Below are positions 1-8,024 of a DNA stretch of 64,000 bases, in pieces. The position numbers and the translations under genes were made by a program. The notes below the pieces were generated by a model. That model saw only the letters and a list, made by a program, of their open reading frames with translations. It made no database searches and was not told the origin of the DNA. This stretch comes from Bacteroidaceae bacterium (GTDB lineage Bacteria; Bacteroidota; Bacteroidia; Bacteroidales; Bacteroidaceae). The number at the start of each line of letters is the position of its first letter. The stretch's first letter is position 1. The stretch spans positions 91,519 to 155,518 of the forward strand of contig JAKSJB010000002.1 in the NCBI GenBank assembly GCA_024398475.1, read 5' to 3'.

Positions 1-192
1 CCGCTGGCTGATGACTTCATCATCATCGACTGCGGAGAAAATCCTGACGACCCCTCCGACACTATCCGTACGGATCAGAAACTGTACCTTGAATCGCTCT
101 CGGAAAACAACCGTATTTTCCATAATCTCAATACCCGTGTGCGTATCGGGAACGGTGTAATCAAGGAAATCAACAGGAAGTGGATTCCATAA
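1..192 (+). CDS. C-terminal end of an unidentified protein (5' truncated by window)
   Basis: Frame 1 is open from the first base to a TAA at 190-192, giving 63 residues with no start codon of its own, so this is the tail of a gene that begins outside the window. The tail contains FIIIDCGENPDD and ends in EINRKWIP. I do not recognise the family. The flavin reductase gene follows after 24 bp on the same strand, so the two may be cotranscribed. The composition is hydrophilic and no membrane segment is visible. It could be a lipoprotein or enzyme tail; the fragment is too short to decide. Confidence 0.6.
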   Translation, partial: PLADDFIIIDCGENPDDPSDTIRTDQKLYLESLSENNRIFHNLNTRVRIGNGVIKEINRKWIP

Positions 193-216
193 ATCTGGCA
201 AAACAAGGAAAACGAT

Positions 217-735
217 ATGAAAAAGATTGATATCAATGCTGTCGGCAAGGAAAACGTGTTTGACCTTATCGGCAAGGAATGGATGCTCGTGACTGCGGGC
301 AACGAAAAGAGTTTCAACACCATGACTGCCTCATGGGGCGGTATGGGTTGGTTGTGGAACAAGCCGGTGGCTTTCATATTCATCCGTCCGGAACGCTACA
401 CCCACGGTTTCATTGAGGAGAACGACCGTCTCACCCTTTCGTTCTTCCCTGAAGATTGCAGGAAGGCGTTACAGGTGTGCGGTTCTAAGTCGGGCAGAGA
501 TACCGACAAGGTGAAGGAAGCAGGTTTGGAACCGGTGGCTCTTGAGTCGGGCAGTATGACTTTCAGTCAGGCACGCATGACTCTCGACTGCCGCAAACTC
601 TTCAAGGCGGAAATGACGGAGGCGGACTTCATAGACAGGGAGGTGCTGAAACGCTGGTACAACGAAAAGCCGGGCGGCGGTTTGCATACCGTCTATGTAG
701 TGGAGATAGAAAGTGTGCTGGTTAAAGGTAACTGA
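217..735 (+). CDS. Flavin reductase family protein
   Basis: A 172-residue protein of the flavin reductase-like, FMN-binding split-barrel family. Members bind FMN and reduce flavin with NAD(P)H, or act as small cytosolic flavoprotein reductases; the physiological substrate here is not known. The N-terminal pattern is typical: an FNTMTASWGG segment near residues 33-42 and a PVAFIFIRPERYT strand near 50-62 form the flavin-binding face, and FFPED follows near 75-80. The length is normal for the single-domain family. The stop codon abuts the next ATG at 736, indicating tight cotranscription with the small unknown gene and the GNAT gene behind it. Family assignment is confident, exact function is not. 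Confidence 0.88.
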   Translation: MKKIDINAVGKENVFDLIGKEWMLVTAGNEKSFNTMTASWGGMGWLWNKPVAFIFIRPERYTHGFIEENDRLTLSFFPEDCRKALQVCGSKSGRDTDKVKEAGLEPVALESGSMTFSQARMTLDCRKLFKAEMTEADFIDREVLKRWYNEKPGGGLHTVYVVEIESVLVKGN

Positions 736-1026
736 ATGAACAAATTCATCATAACGGAAGACGGAACCCTGGAATTCGGCGATGTAAGGTTGCACCGCGA
801 CCTGATTCCCGACGGCGACAGTACATGTCACGGTGGTGGGTTCTGGACAATTGACAATCAGAGGGGCATCATCCTGCTCTATGGCAGGAGTTTTGACTTC
901 GGCGCACCTGAGTTCTCGTTTCTGCGGAGAATCAACAAGTCGGTAATGCCGGCATGCCTGGGTTACCCTATTTTCTACAAGCGGGAATTCTGCGGCGAGG
1001 AAGTGCTGGAGGAATTGACTGTCTGA
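736..1026 (+). CDS. Conserved-looking 96-residue protein of unknown function
   Basis: A 96-residue soluble protein whose ATG immediately follows the TGA of the flavin reductase gene and whose stop lies 7 bp before the GNAT gene. This operon position supports it being real. It has no signal peptide or membrane segment. Visible features are a run of alternating beta-like segments (FIITEDGTLEFGDVRLH), a Gly-rich CHGGGFW motif near residue 33, and FDFGAPEFSFL near residue 54. I do not recognise a family. It could be a small beta-rich accessory protein; no catalytic signature is evident. Confidence 0.7.
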   Translation: MNKFIITEDGTLEFGDVRLHRDLIPDGDSTCHGGGFWTIDNQRGIILLYGRSFDFGAPEFSFLRRINKSVMPACLGYPIFYKREFCGEEVLEELTV

Positions 1027-1033
1027 CAGGTAT

Positions 1034-1573
1034 ATGATTTCAATACGCAAGGCAACAAGGGAGGATGCTGAGTTCATTGCACGGATGGTGATGATGGCTC
1101 TGCACATGGACGGCAACAGTGATATTGCCGCCAGGATGGGGCATGTGAGCCAACTGGACGACACCATCTATTCGTGGCGCAACTGTGTCATTGCAGAATG
1201 GGACGGCAGGAATGCCGGCCTTTGTCTGGCTTACGACGGAGCAGGATACCACGGGATGAGGATGAGGACGTTCCCCTTGTTCGGCAACAACGAAGATATC
1301 ATGAATCAGGCAGACGAGACGGAAGAGGGGGAATTCTATGTCGACTCACTTGCCGTGCTGCCTGAATTCAGAGGAAGGGGCATTGCCGTTGAACTGCTGA
1401 AGGACGCAATACTGAGGGCGAAGGAACTGAACCTCACTCCTTCGCTTCTGGTGCTGCCGGTAAATCCTCCTGCACAGAAACTCTATGCACGGATGGGTTT
1501 CAGATACAGCAGCGAACAGTTTGCCTTCGGTGAGATTTATCAGAAATGGAAGATACGGGAGGATAAACAATAA
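1034..1573 (+). CDS. GNAT family N-acetyltransferase
   Basis: A 179-residue Gcn5-related acetyltransferase, which transfers acetyl from acetyl-CoA to an amine of an unknown small molecule or peptide. The acetyl-CoA pyrophosphate-binding loop is clear: VDSLAVLPEF then R113-G-R-G-I-A118, followed by the motif B segment PAQKLYARMGFRY near residues 146-158. The N-terminal half (ISIRKATREDAEFIARM) is the usual alpha1 region. It is the fourth gene in a tightly packed forward series and ends 18 bp before the patatin gene. Substrate cannot be inferred from sequence alone. Confidence 0.9.
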   Translation: MISIRKATREDAEFIARMVMMALHMDGNSDIAARMGHVSQLDDTIYSWRNCVIAEWDGRNAGLCLAYDGAGYHGMRMRTFPLFGNNEDIMNQADETEEGEFYVDSLAVLPEFRGRGIAVELLKDAILRAKELNLTPSLLVLPVNPPAQKLYARMGFRYSSEQFAFGEIYQKWKIREDKQ

Positions 1574-1591
1574 TCCCTGCAAACAATAGTC

Positions 1592-2620
1592 ATGAAACTA
1601 TACAGATTCATATTCACCCTGCTCCTGATTGGGATGGTTTCCTGCGTATGTGCAGAAGGACTTGACGGCAATCCCGGAAGCAGAAAGAAAAAGACGGTTA
1701 CGAAGAAGCGTCCGAAGATTGGTCTTGTACTCGGCGGAGGTGGTGCCAAGGGTGCTGCCGAGGTGGGGGTACTGAAGTACATCGAAGAAGCCGGAATAAA
1801 GGTTGACTACATCGCAGGTACCAGTATCGGTTCCATTATCGGAGCACTTTACAGCGTAGGATACCGTTCTGCCGAACTTGACTCGCTGTTTCACTCACAG
1901 GAATGGCTGTCGTTGCTGGCTGACCGTGACGTGGAAAACTCATCGCGCTTCATAACCAGGCGTGACAGCGCCGTCTATCTGTTTGGATTCCCTATCAAAC
2001 GTCCGAAGATAACGACTCCGAACCACAGGAAAACCATCGGATTGAGTCGCGGAGACAGTATCGTGAGCCTTTTCACCGAAATGACTCACCGTCCGGATTC
2101 CATCAACTTCGACCGCCTGCCGATTCCGTTCAGATGCGTGGCGGTTGACCTGAAGTCATTTCAGGAAGTGGTACTCAGCAGCGGAAGTCTTCCTCAGGCG
2201 ATGCGTGCCAGTATGGCGATTCCGGGGGTATTCAAACCCGTGGAAATGGACAGTATGCTGTTGGTGGACGGTGGTTTGCTCAACAACCTTCCGGTGGACG
2301 TGGTGAGAGAAATGGGTGCGGAGAAGGTTATTGCCATTGACCTCACTCAGAACAAGCACGAAAACAGAAAGCAAAAGAAAGAAAGCAGGAATAATAAAGG
2401 CAATCGACTTGCCAACCTTCTGTCGTGGGTTATGGAACGTCCCGACCTTGAGAAATACAAGGGGAACTCCAGCCAGGCAGACATTTATATCAATCCTGAC
2501 CTGAAAGGGTTCTCTGCCGCTGATTTCAAGCCAAAGAAGATTGCACAGATGATTGAACGAGGAGAGAAGGCGGGAAAGGCTGCATTGAAGGAACTGAAGG
2601 AGATTGGTAAGGCAAAGTAG
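1592..2620 (+). CDS. Patatin-like phospholipase, exported
   Basis: A 342-residue patatin-like serine lipase (RssA/NTE type) that hydrolyses acyl esters of phospholipids through a Ser-Asp dyad. The oxyanion loop GGGGAKG begins at residue 48, the nucleophile elbow is G76-T-S78-I-G80, and the catalytic D226-G-G is present, so it should be active. A hydrophobic N-terminus (MKLYRFIFTLLLIGMVSC) is a signal peptide, possibly of lipoprotein type with Cys18. Export suggests action in the periplasm or at the outer membrane. A basic linker rich in Lys/Arg (residues 31-42) precedes the domain. The inositol-phosphatase gene follows 6 bp downstream. Confidence 0.92.
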   Translation: MKLYRFIFTLLLIGMVSCVCAEGLDGNPGSRKKKTVTKKRPKIGLVLGGGGAKGAAEVGVLKYIEEAGIKVDYIAGTSIGSIIGALYSVGYRSAELDSLFHSQEWLSLLADRDVENSSRFITRRDSAVYLFGFPIKRPKITTPNHRKTIGLSRGDSIVSLFTEMTHRPDSINFDRLPIPFRCVAVDLKSFQEVVLSSGSLPQAMRASMAIPGVFKPVEMDSMLLVDGGLLNNLPVDVVREMGAEKVIAIDLTQNKHENRKQKKESRNNKGNRLANLLSWVMERPDLEKYKGNSSQADIYINPDLKGFSAADFKPKKIAQMIERGEKAGKAALKELKEIGKAK

Positions 2621-2626
2621 GATATA

Positions 2627-3421
2627 ATGGAAAAGATAAATTTAAGGGAATTATCAGACAAACTTGAAGATATTGTCAGAGATGCTGCAAAGCCGGTGTA
2701 TGATGCCACTTTCGATATTTCTCTGAAAGAGGGGTTTGCCAACATCGTTACATCAACGGATGTCGCTGTACAGGAGTACCTGAGGAAAGAACTGACAAAG
2801 GTACTGCCCGGATGCGGTTTTCTGTGCGAGGAAGAAGATTTCCACAATCTCGGCAGCGAATATACGTGGATTATTGATCCGATTGACGGTACTGCAAACT
2901 ACAGCAGGAAGATTGACCAATGTGCCATCTGCGTAGGACTTAAGTACGGAAAGGACATAGTACTTTCGGCGGTTTATCTGCCCTTTACGGATGAGTTTTT
3001 CTCTGCCATCAAGGGCAAGGGAGCATTTCTGAACGGAAGAAGTATCCACGTATCGGAACGTCCGTTTCAGGACAGCATCCTCTGTACGGCACTTGCCGTA
3101 TATCACAAGCAATATGCACGGGTATGCTCTGCCATCATCGTAGATACGTTCCTGCAATGCAACGACATCAGGCGTTTTGGTGCTGCAGCACCCGAGATTT
3201 GCTATCTTGCAATGGGACGGTGCGAACTCTACTTCGAGTATCTGCTGTCGCCTTGGGACTTTGCAGCAGCATCGCTGATTCTGTCAGAAGCAGGGGGTGT
3301 GTTCTGCGACCTCAGGGGCAAAAAAACCGACTTCCTGCACCCTACCGGTTTTCTTGCTGCCAATTCACGGAAAAGTCTTGACCGACTGGTAGAAATAGTT
3401 CAATCACACATAGAAGAATAG
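2627..3421 (+). CDS. Inositol monophosphatase family protein
   Basis: A 264-residue Mg-dependent phosphatase of the IMPase/CysQ/FBPase superfamily. The metal-binding signatures are intact: EEED near residues 68-71, D84-P-I-D87-G-T, and the C-terminal WD motif at 210-211 followed by AAASLILSEAGG. Members dephosphorylate inositol-1-phosphate, PAP or sugar phosphates; which one applies here cannot be read from the sequence. It lies 6 bp after the patatin gene and 2 bp before the 99-residue unknown, so these three genes look like one transcription unit. It has no signal peptide and is presumably cytosolic. Confidence 0.92.
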   Translation: MEKINLRELSDKLEDIVRDAAKPVYDATFDISLKEGFANIVTSTDVAVQEYLRKELTKVLPGCGFLCEEEDFHNLGSEYTWIIDPIDGTANYSRKIDQCAICVGLKYGKDIVLSAVYLPFTDEFFSAIKGKGAFLNGRSIHVSERPFQDSILCTALAVYHKQYARVCSAIIVDTFLQCNDIRRFGAAAPEICYLAMGRCELYFEYLLSPWDFAAASLILSEAGGVFCDLRGKKTDFLHPTGFLAANSRKSLDRLVEIVQSHIEE

Positions 3422-3423
3422 CA

Positions 3424-3723
3424 ATGGCTTACGAATTGTTAATGTCACCCGAAGTAGGAATGCGCTTCCTCGTATGGTCGTACTACTATCACGGAATCAT
3501 ACCCGACAGGACACGCAGTTACAAATCCTACAACCTGTTCAGAAGTGCCGATATTGCCAAACTCGACCAATACTGCCAGGCACTCTTCACATGCTACGAA
3601 CAGGCATCTGTACTCAATGCATGCCAGCAGTTCCGTATGGCTAAAGAACTCAACGAACCTTGTCCGTTCACTCAGGAGGAACTCGACAACATGTTTGCCA
3701 GGGAAATATCAAACGGCAAATAA
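3424..3723 (+). CDS. 99-residue protein of unknown function
   Basis: A 99-residue protein whose ATG lies 2 bp after the stop of the IMPase-family gene, which supports real translation. It is rich in aromatic residues near the N-terminus (VWSYYYHG, SYKSYNLF), followed by helical, Cys-containing segments (YCQALFTCYEQASVLNAC) and an acidic helix near the C-terminus (FTQEELDNMF). I do not recognise a family. There is no signal peptide and no clear transmembrane segment, so it is probably a small cytosolic helical protein. A 7-mer micro-repeat lies immediately downstream. Confidence 0.7.
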   Translation: MAYELLMSPEVGMRFLVWSYYYHGIIPDRTRSYKSYNLFRSADIAKLDQYCQALFTCYEQASVLNACQQFRMAKELNEPCPFTQEELDNMFAREISNGK

Positions 3724-3732
3724 GGGGCAAAA

Positions 3733-3756
3733 GGCCATTAGCCGTTAGCCATTGGC
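3733..3756. repeat. Short GCCATTR micro-repeat
   Basis: Three to four adjacent copies of a 7-mer related to GCCATTA/GCCATTG/GCCGTTA lie between convergent genes, 10 bp after the preceding stop codon. The same vocabulary recurs at 7810-8008, 11998-12021 and 25260-25285. Confidence 0.7.
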
Positions 3757-3831
3757 TTTTCGCCTGACTATCCTTCAACTAAAGCGAAACTTGAACAGGG
3801 GGTATCTTTAAAAAGAAGGAACCGCCCTGCC

Positions 3832-4308
3832 TCAATACTCTATCCTGTCGGTTTTACTACTCCACGCCTCAAACACCTTTATTGCCTCTTCGGGCAGAAG
3901 TTCCTGAGTCTTCAACTGACGTTCAGAAGCATCAAGTGCCAACTCACGGTAGATGAAGTTGTCACCGAACCCTACCGCATCGGCATCCTTCTGATTGCAG
4001 CCATAATAAAGACGACTTATGTGTGCCCAGTAAATGGCACCCAAGCACATCGGACAGGGTTCGCATGAACTGTATATCTCACAGCCGTCAAGTTGGAACG
4101 TGCCCAACTTCTCACACGCACTCCTGATGGCACTCACTTCGGCATGTGCCGTAGGGTCGTTGTTGGCTGTCACTCTATTCACGCCGGTAGCCACTACCTC
4201 GCCGTCACGGACAATTACCGCACCGAATGGGCCGCCTCCGTTTGCTACGTTCTCCAAAGCCAAATCGATGGCCATCCTCATAAAATCCTTCTGAATCCTG
4301 GTATTCAT
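3832..4308 (-). CDS. guaD: Nucleoside deaminase, guanine deaminase (GuaD) type
   Basis: A 158-residue zinc-dependent deaminase of the cytidine/deoxycytidylate deaminase-like superfamily. Its length and C-terminal extension (TQELLPEEAIKVFEAWSSK) match the small GuaD guanine deaminases rather than the tRNA deaminase TadA. Zinc and catalytic residues are in place: H55-A-E57 and P84-C85-P-M-C88. GuaD converts guanine to xanthine in purine salvage. It is monocistronic, with a TATCTTTGC promoter element 31 bp upstream. TadA remains a less likely alternative: the spacing PCPMCLGAIYWAHI is shared, but the tail favours GuaD. Confidence 0.85.
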   Translation of the reverse strand: MNTRIQKDFMRMAIDLALENVANGGGPFGAVIVRDGEVVATGVNRVTANNDPTAHAEVSAIRSACEKLGTFQLDGCEIYSSCEPCPMCLGAIYWAHISRLYYGCNQKDADAVGFGDNFIYRELALDASERQLKTQELLPEEAIKVFEAWSSKTDRIEY

Positions 4309-4338
4309 TTTCGTAAGTAACTTGTAAATTTTTCACTT

Positions 4339-4347
4339 GCAAAGATA
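4339..4347 (-). promoter_or_regulatory. Bacteroidetes -7 promoter element for guaD
   Basis: The minus strand reads TATCTTTGC, an exact match to TAnnTTTGC, with TTG about 20 bp upstream (4368-4370). Transcription would start a few bases before the guaD ATG region. Confidence 0.7.
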
Positions 4348-4394
4348 ATGTTATTTTTTCAATGCCACAACATGAATCTGCTGAAATAATAAAA

Positions 4395-4432
4395 AAACTT
4401 GACAAAACCGTACTTACGATTTTGTCAAGTTT
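4395..4432 (-). terminator. Intrinsic terminator hairpin of the XRE gene
   Basis: Perfect 13-bp arms (AAACTTGACAAAA and its complement) around a 12-nt loop, flanked by A and T runs. It lies downstream of the reverse-strand regulator at 4698-5168 and also lies upstream of guaD. The rest of the 4433-4697 gap is AT-rich with nothing else I can name. Confidence 0.75.
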
Positions 4433-4697
4433 AATCAAAATGTCTATTTTCCCAAACCGACATCCTCAATACTTAATTGTCTATAAATTTAGTGAGTTAA
4501 TAAATCCTTTCATTCAATTCTTTTTTACTACATACATCTCGTATGCATCTCGTAAAATTAATTCTCAATTCTTCAACTAATTACACATTTTAATTTCTTT
4601 CTGGCTATTGTTTTCCCAGGTGAAACCACCTGCTAAACACATTTAATTTCCTATTTTAAAAAGCACATTCTAATTGTTTTGGTACACATGAGAAATG

Positions 4698-5168
4698 TTA
4701 ACTCTTGAAGAAAGCCTCATACGTTCCGTCATCGAAGAAGATTCTCACCTCCGTGATTTTTCTTTCCGGACGCCGCATGGCTTCCACTGTATGTTGAATG
4801 ACACTGGTGATGTCTATGGAAGAACTGTCACCGATCATCGACTTCTTTTTTTCTGAAGGAGCACCTGCCTCTGAAATGTTCGAAGAGAACAAATCTCCTG
4901 ACTCTGCATCACCATCACTTTCATTGTTCATCATCTCCATTTCCTCTGCTGTCTTATAAACCCTTCCGGTTCCGAGGAACAGCCACTCTGAATTTATGCT
5001 GGGAAATCCTGTAAGAATTCCGCGCATGATCGTAAGCGTCGGTTTACTTCTTCCGCTTGTGATGTGTGATAGGGTAGCAGGTGAAATTCCTGTACGTGCA
5101 GAAAACTCAACATAAGTCAACCCCGACTCTTTAATCACAAATTCTATACGCTCCTTATCGGTCATCAT
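4698..5168 (-). CDS. XRE-family helix-turn-helix regulator
   Basis: A 156-residue DNA-binding protein with one Cro/CI-type helix-turn-helix at residues 17-42 (LTYVEFSARTG, then SPATLSHITSGRSKP). The middle (about residues 70-115) is acidic, Ser- and Asp-rich and probably disordered. The C-terminal segment (ITEVRIFFDDGTYEAFF) looks like a beta-rich dimerisation or sensor element. The gene is isolated between long AT-rich spacers, with no operon partner. Such stand-alone XRE proteins are common in Bacteroidales, and the target here is unknown. The start with two consecutive ATG codons (5163-5168) is ambiguous by one residue. Confidence 0.88.
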   Translation of the reverse strand: MMTDKERIEFVIKESGLTYVEFSARTGISPATLSHITSGRSKPTLTIMRGILTGFPSINSEWLFLGTGRVYKTAEEMEMMNNESDGDAESGDLFSSNISEAGAPSEKKKSMIGDSSSIDITSVIQHTVEAMRRPERKITEVRIFFDDGTYEAFFKS

Positions 5169-5231
5169 AATTTTTTTCTGCTTATATTTCTTGCGGTTTC
5201 GATATGCCGTCTGAATACTTAAGGATTCATG

Positions 5232-5240
5232 GCAAATTTA
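5232..5240 (-). promoter_or_regulatory. Candidate -7 element for the XRE gene
   Basis: The minus strand reads TAAATTTGC, matching TAnnTTTGC. The upstream TTG spacing (16 bp) is shorter than usual, so this is a weaker candidate than most others in the window. Confidence 0.5.
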
Positions 5241-6148
5241 CAACCTACATTTGATTCAATCCAGTATTTTCTTCACTTTATTATATATAAGGTGCAACGA
5301 CTTTTTTACTGTCAGTTCCAAACACCTTGATTACGATAACTTTCGAAATCGTTTACAAAAGTAGTACTTATTTTTGAAACGTGCAAATATTTTTAGAATT
5401 ATTTTTGTATTTTTTGCAAATTTGTATTATTTACATTCCTTGAATTGTCGTTTATAATATTCAAAACGTATTATCCAGAAAAGCAAAATATACCTATTTC
5501 ATTACTTTATATAATATTTGTATTTTATTAGTATTCAATATGTTATTATCAGTAATATTACTACATTATACCCCAAATGATGAATAATCGCAAAAATCGG
5601 TATATTTTATTGGTTTGTTACTTTACATAACCATTCTATTTGTTTGATTTTGTGTTATTTATTGCATCGTTATTCATAATGCAATTATTGCATTTAACAT
5701 CGTCAATTCCGGTAATTTCACAAAACTACTGTCAAAATACAATAATATTTTCCACAAGCGATTCAACCGTTACTATTAATTTCAGTAAATGAGTTTTTAC
5801 AAAACAGCCAATCGGCACGAATCTTTGTCAATTTACATATTTCAATAAATAACGGGTATTTTCAGGCAAAAACGCCAAAAACGAGCGAGGTTTTCACGGT
5901 ACCCTACACCAGAGAAGCGAGCATTTTCCACGCGATTCTCGCACTACCGAAACAAGGGTTAACACCCTGATTTATATCGTAATCCACCCCTATTTTCTTG
6001 TATGCTGAATTTTCGCTAAAAAATCAAAAACACCGAATTTTACACATATTTTCACTACGAAACACGTAGTTTCTCACAGATACGCGCATGCAAAACGGGC
6101 AGTTTTCACCCGTTTTACATTTTTTAGCGTCATTTATCCATACAAAAA
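5241..6148. other. AT-rich 0.9 kb non-coding region
   Basis: No credible open reading frame on either strand. Positions 5300-5830 are strongly AT-rich. The proximal part (5880-6120) contains repeated TTTTCAC words, several inside small hairpins, for example AAAACGGG at 6092-6099 pairing with 6109-6116. Near-matches to the DnaA-box consensus occur at 5471-5479, 5749-5757 and 6134-6142, each imperfect. Function is unknown. Confidence 0.55.
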
Positions 6149-6172
6149 AATGAGGGTTTTCACACCCTCATT
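6149..6172 (-). terminator. holA terminator
   Basis: AATGAGGGT pairs with ACCCTCATT across a 6-nt loop. Read on the minus strand, the stem is followed by a run of seven T. It lies 44 bp after the holA stop codon. Confidence 0.85.
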
Positions 6173-6215
6173 ATATTATACACGGAAAATCACCGCCTAC
6201 TGGCAGGAACCCAAA

Positions 6216-7247
6216 TCAATGCAGAATAAAATAAATCAATTCCTTCATTATATCCTCATCGGTGGTATTCGCTCCCCTATCAAGACCCTTGAGTTGAGCA
6301 TCGGCACTCCTGAGTTTTCCTATGATCTGCATGGTCTTCATACCCGAATAATTTCGCATTCCGGTACAGACATCCATGGCAGCACGCTGATAGATTTCGA
6401 GGTGCTGGGCAATTCCGTTCAGTGATTTTTCAGGAGCATAATATGCCTGCATCACCTGGGCAAAATAACCGAACAGCATTGAGACAACAGGAATCGGTGA
6501 ATAACTTTTTGGGTTGGAAGCGAAGTAGGCGAGTATCTGATTTGCCTTGAAAATATCCTTGTTCACAACCGCTGCCTTGAGTTCCCAGAGGTTGAATTCC
6601 TTACTGATTCCGATGCAACGTTCAATCTGTTCGACTGTAATTTTCCGGTCGTCCGAGGAAAGAGACAGTACCAACTTATCCAGTTCACCTGCCATTCTGT
6701 TGAGATCTGCCCCCACACTCTCCACCATCACGTTCACCGCCTTGGCATCCATAGCCACGTCACGTTCCCTGAGATAAGATGTGACGAATCCGGGAAGAGC
6801 GCCATCGGAAAGTTTCATACTCTCGAACACTACCCCAACCTTTCCTATGGCTGCCACTATCTTCTTGCGCTTATCCACGCACCCGTTCTTGTGACTTATG
6901 ACCAGGACAGTAGAAGAAAGTGGGTTCTGCACATATGTTAACAATTCATCTATTTTTTGTAAATTCTGTGCTTCTTTAACAATTACGACTTGGTATTCAG
7001 ACATCATAGGATAACGTCTCGCATTGTTGATAATGTCGCTGCATGACGTTTCGCGGGTACAGTAAATGGTCATCTGATTGAAAGCACGTTCCTCTTCCGG
7101 CAACACGGAAGAAGCCAGAAGTTCGGTAACCCTGTCGATGTAAAACGACTCGTCACCCATCAGCAGATAAACCTGAGCGAACTTTCGATCCTTGATGTCC
7201 TTCACGAGAGCATCATACGAAACACTGGAAGAAGATTGTTTTGCCAT
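6216..7247 (-). CDS. holA: DNA polymerase III subunit delta
   Basis: A 343-residue HolA, the clamp-loader subunit that opens the beta clamp during replisome assembly. The N-terminal segment FAQVYLLMGDESFYIDRVTE (residues 23-42), the LL...NARRYPMMSEYQVVIVKEAQ region and the later DRMAGELDKLVLSL-like helix are characteristic. The length is normal for the family. It is divergent from the HsdR-N protein, an arrangement I associate with Bacteroidales genomes. The promoter TAAGTTTGC lies 32 bp upstream of the start, and a clear terminator follows the stop, so it is likely monocistronic. Confidence 0.92.
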   Translation of the reverse strand: MAKQSSSSVSYDALVKDIKDRKFAQVYLLMGDESFYIDRVTELLASSVLPEEERAFNQMTIYCTRETSCSDIINNARRYPMMSEYQVVIVKEAQNLQKIDELLTYVQNPLSSTVLVISHKNGCVDKRKKIVAAIGKVGVVFESMKLSDGALPGFVTSYLRERDVAMDAKAVNVMVESVGADLNRMAGELDKLVLSLSSDDRKITVEQIERCIGISKEFNLWELKAAVVNKDIFKANQILAYFASNPKSYSPIPVVSMLFGYFAQVMQAYYAPEKSLNGIAQHLEIYQRAAMDVCTGMRNYSGMKTMQIIGKLRSADAQLKGLDRGANTTDEDIMKELIYFILH

Positions 7248-7278
7248 GTCTGAAAATCCTGTAAATTTCTATTGGAGT

Positions 7279-7287
7279 GCAAACTTA
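7279..7287 (-). promoter_or_regulatory. -7 element of the holA promoter
   Basis: The minus strand reads TAAGTTTGC (TAnnTTTGC). It is divergent from the element at 7332-7340, with 44 bp between the two. Confidence 0.75.
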
Positions 7288-7331
7288 CGGAAAAACATTG
7301 AAGAAAAGAAGTGAGAACCGTTTTTTTTTCT

Positions 7332-7340
7332 TACTTTTGC
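7332..7340 (+). promoter_or_regulatory. -7 element of the HsdR-N gene promoter
   Basis: The plus strand reads TACTTTTGC (TAnnTTTGC), 17 bp before the ATG at 7358. The in-frame ATG at 7277 lies upstream of this promoter, so the downstream start is preferred. Confidence 0.75.
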
Positions 7341-7357
7341 ACACAAATAAGCAAAAC

Positions 7358-7816
7358 ATGACCGACCTAACACTTCCCGCCTACGAAATAAAGACACGTA
7401 CTGACTCAAGCGGCAGAACCCAGATTTGGGACAATCTCAGAGGACAGTTCGTGGTGCTGACACCCGAAGAATGGGTACGCCAGCATTTCGTACACTTCCT
7501 CACCGACCACCTCGGCTACCCTGCCACATTGATGGCGAACGAAGTGGGGATAGAACTCAATGGCATGTCACGCCGCTGCGACACCGTATTATACGACGCG
7601 TCACTACGTCCGCGCATGATTATTGAATACAAGCGCCCTGACGTTCAGATTTCCCAGCGCGTGTTCAATCAGATCTGCCGCTACAATCTGGTCATGCAGG
7701 TCGATTACCTCATCGTGAGCAACGGAATCAACCACTACTGCTGCCGCATGGATTATGCCGGCAACACCTACCGATTCCTCGACCACATACCACCCTACTC
7801 TGAACTATACCATTAG
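7358..7816 (+). CDS. HsdR N-terminal-domain protein (PD-(D/E)XK fold)
   Basis: A 152-residue stand-alone protein matching the N-terminal nuclease domain of type I restriction HsdR subunits, without helicase or modification partners nearby. The catalytic-type pattern is visible: CDTVLYDASLRPRMIIEYKRP holds the D and E-x-K residues, preceded by an acidic helix (PEEWVRQHFVHFL). Similar orphan proteins occur beside holA in Bacteroidales, so it is probably a housekeeping nuclease or nucleic-acid-binding protein rather than restriction. I chose the ATG at 7358 because the promoter at 7332-7340 lies between it and the earlier ATG. Its TAG stop is formed by the first unit of a 7-mer repeat array. Confidence 0.85.
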   Translation: MTDLTLPAYEIKTRTDSSGRTQIWDNLRGQFVVLTPEEWVRQHFVHFLTDHLGYPATLMANEVGIELNGMSRRCDTVLYDASLRPRMIIEYKRPDVQISQRVFNQICRYNLVMQVDYLIVSNGINHYCCRMDYAGNTYRFLDHIPPYSELYH

Positions 7817-8008
7817 CCATTAGCCATTGGCCATTAGCCATTGGCTTGCCATCCGGGTGTAAAACGCAAACGATATCCAAACGCAAAAAAGCCATTGGCC
7901 GTTAGCCATTGGCCATTGGCTTGCCATCCGGGTGGTTGCTTGTTGACTCGTTGACTCGTTGACTCAAGAAAAGCTAATGGCTAATGGCCAATGGCTAATG
8001 GCTAATGG
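7810..8008. repeat. Long inverted repeat built from 7-mer GCCATTR units
   Basis: The left arm (7810-7845) and right arm (7973-8008) are each 36 nt of tandem GCCATTA/GCCATTG units and are reverse complements at 35 of 36 positions. The 127-nt interior contains a second GCCATT array (about 7891-7920), two direct copies of a 19-bp word at 7841-7859 and 7916-7934, CAAACG-type units, and three inverted GTCAAC 8-mers (about 7942-7966). The left arm supplies the stop codon of the preceding gene, and the right arm ends 16 bp before the next start. Confidence 0.85.
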
Positions 8009-8024
8009 CATTAAATACATAAAT

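Noticed and set aside
5241..6148. Chromosomal replication origin
   Set aside because: DnaA-box-like words are all imperfect and few; dnaA, dnaN and gidA are absent from the window.
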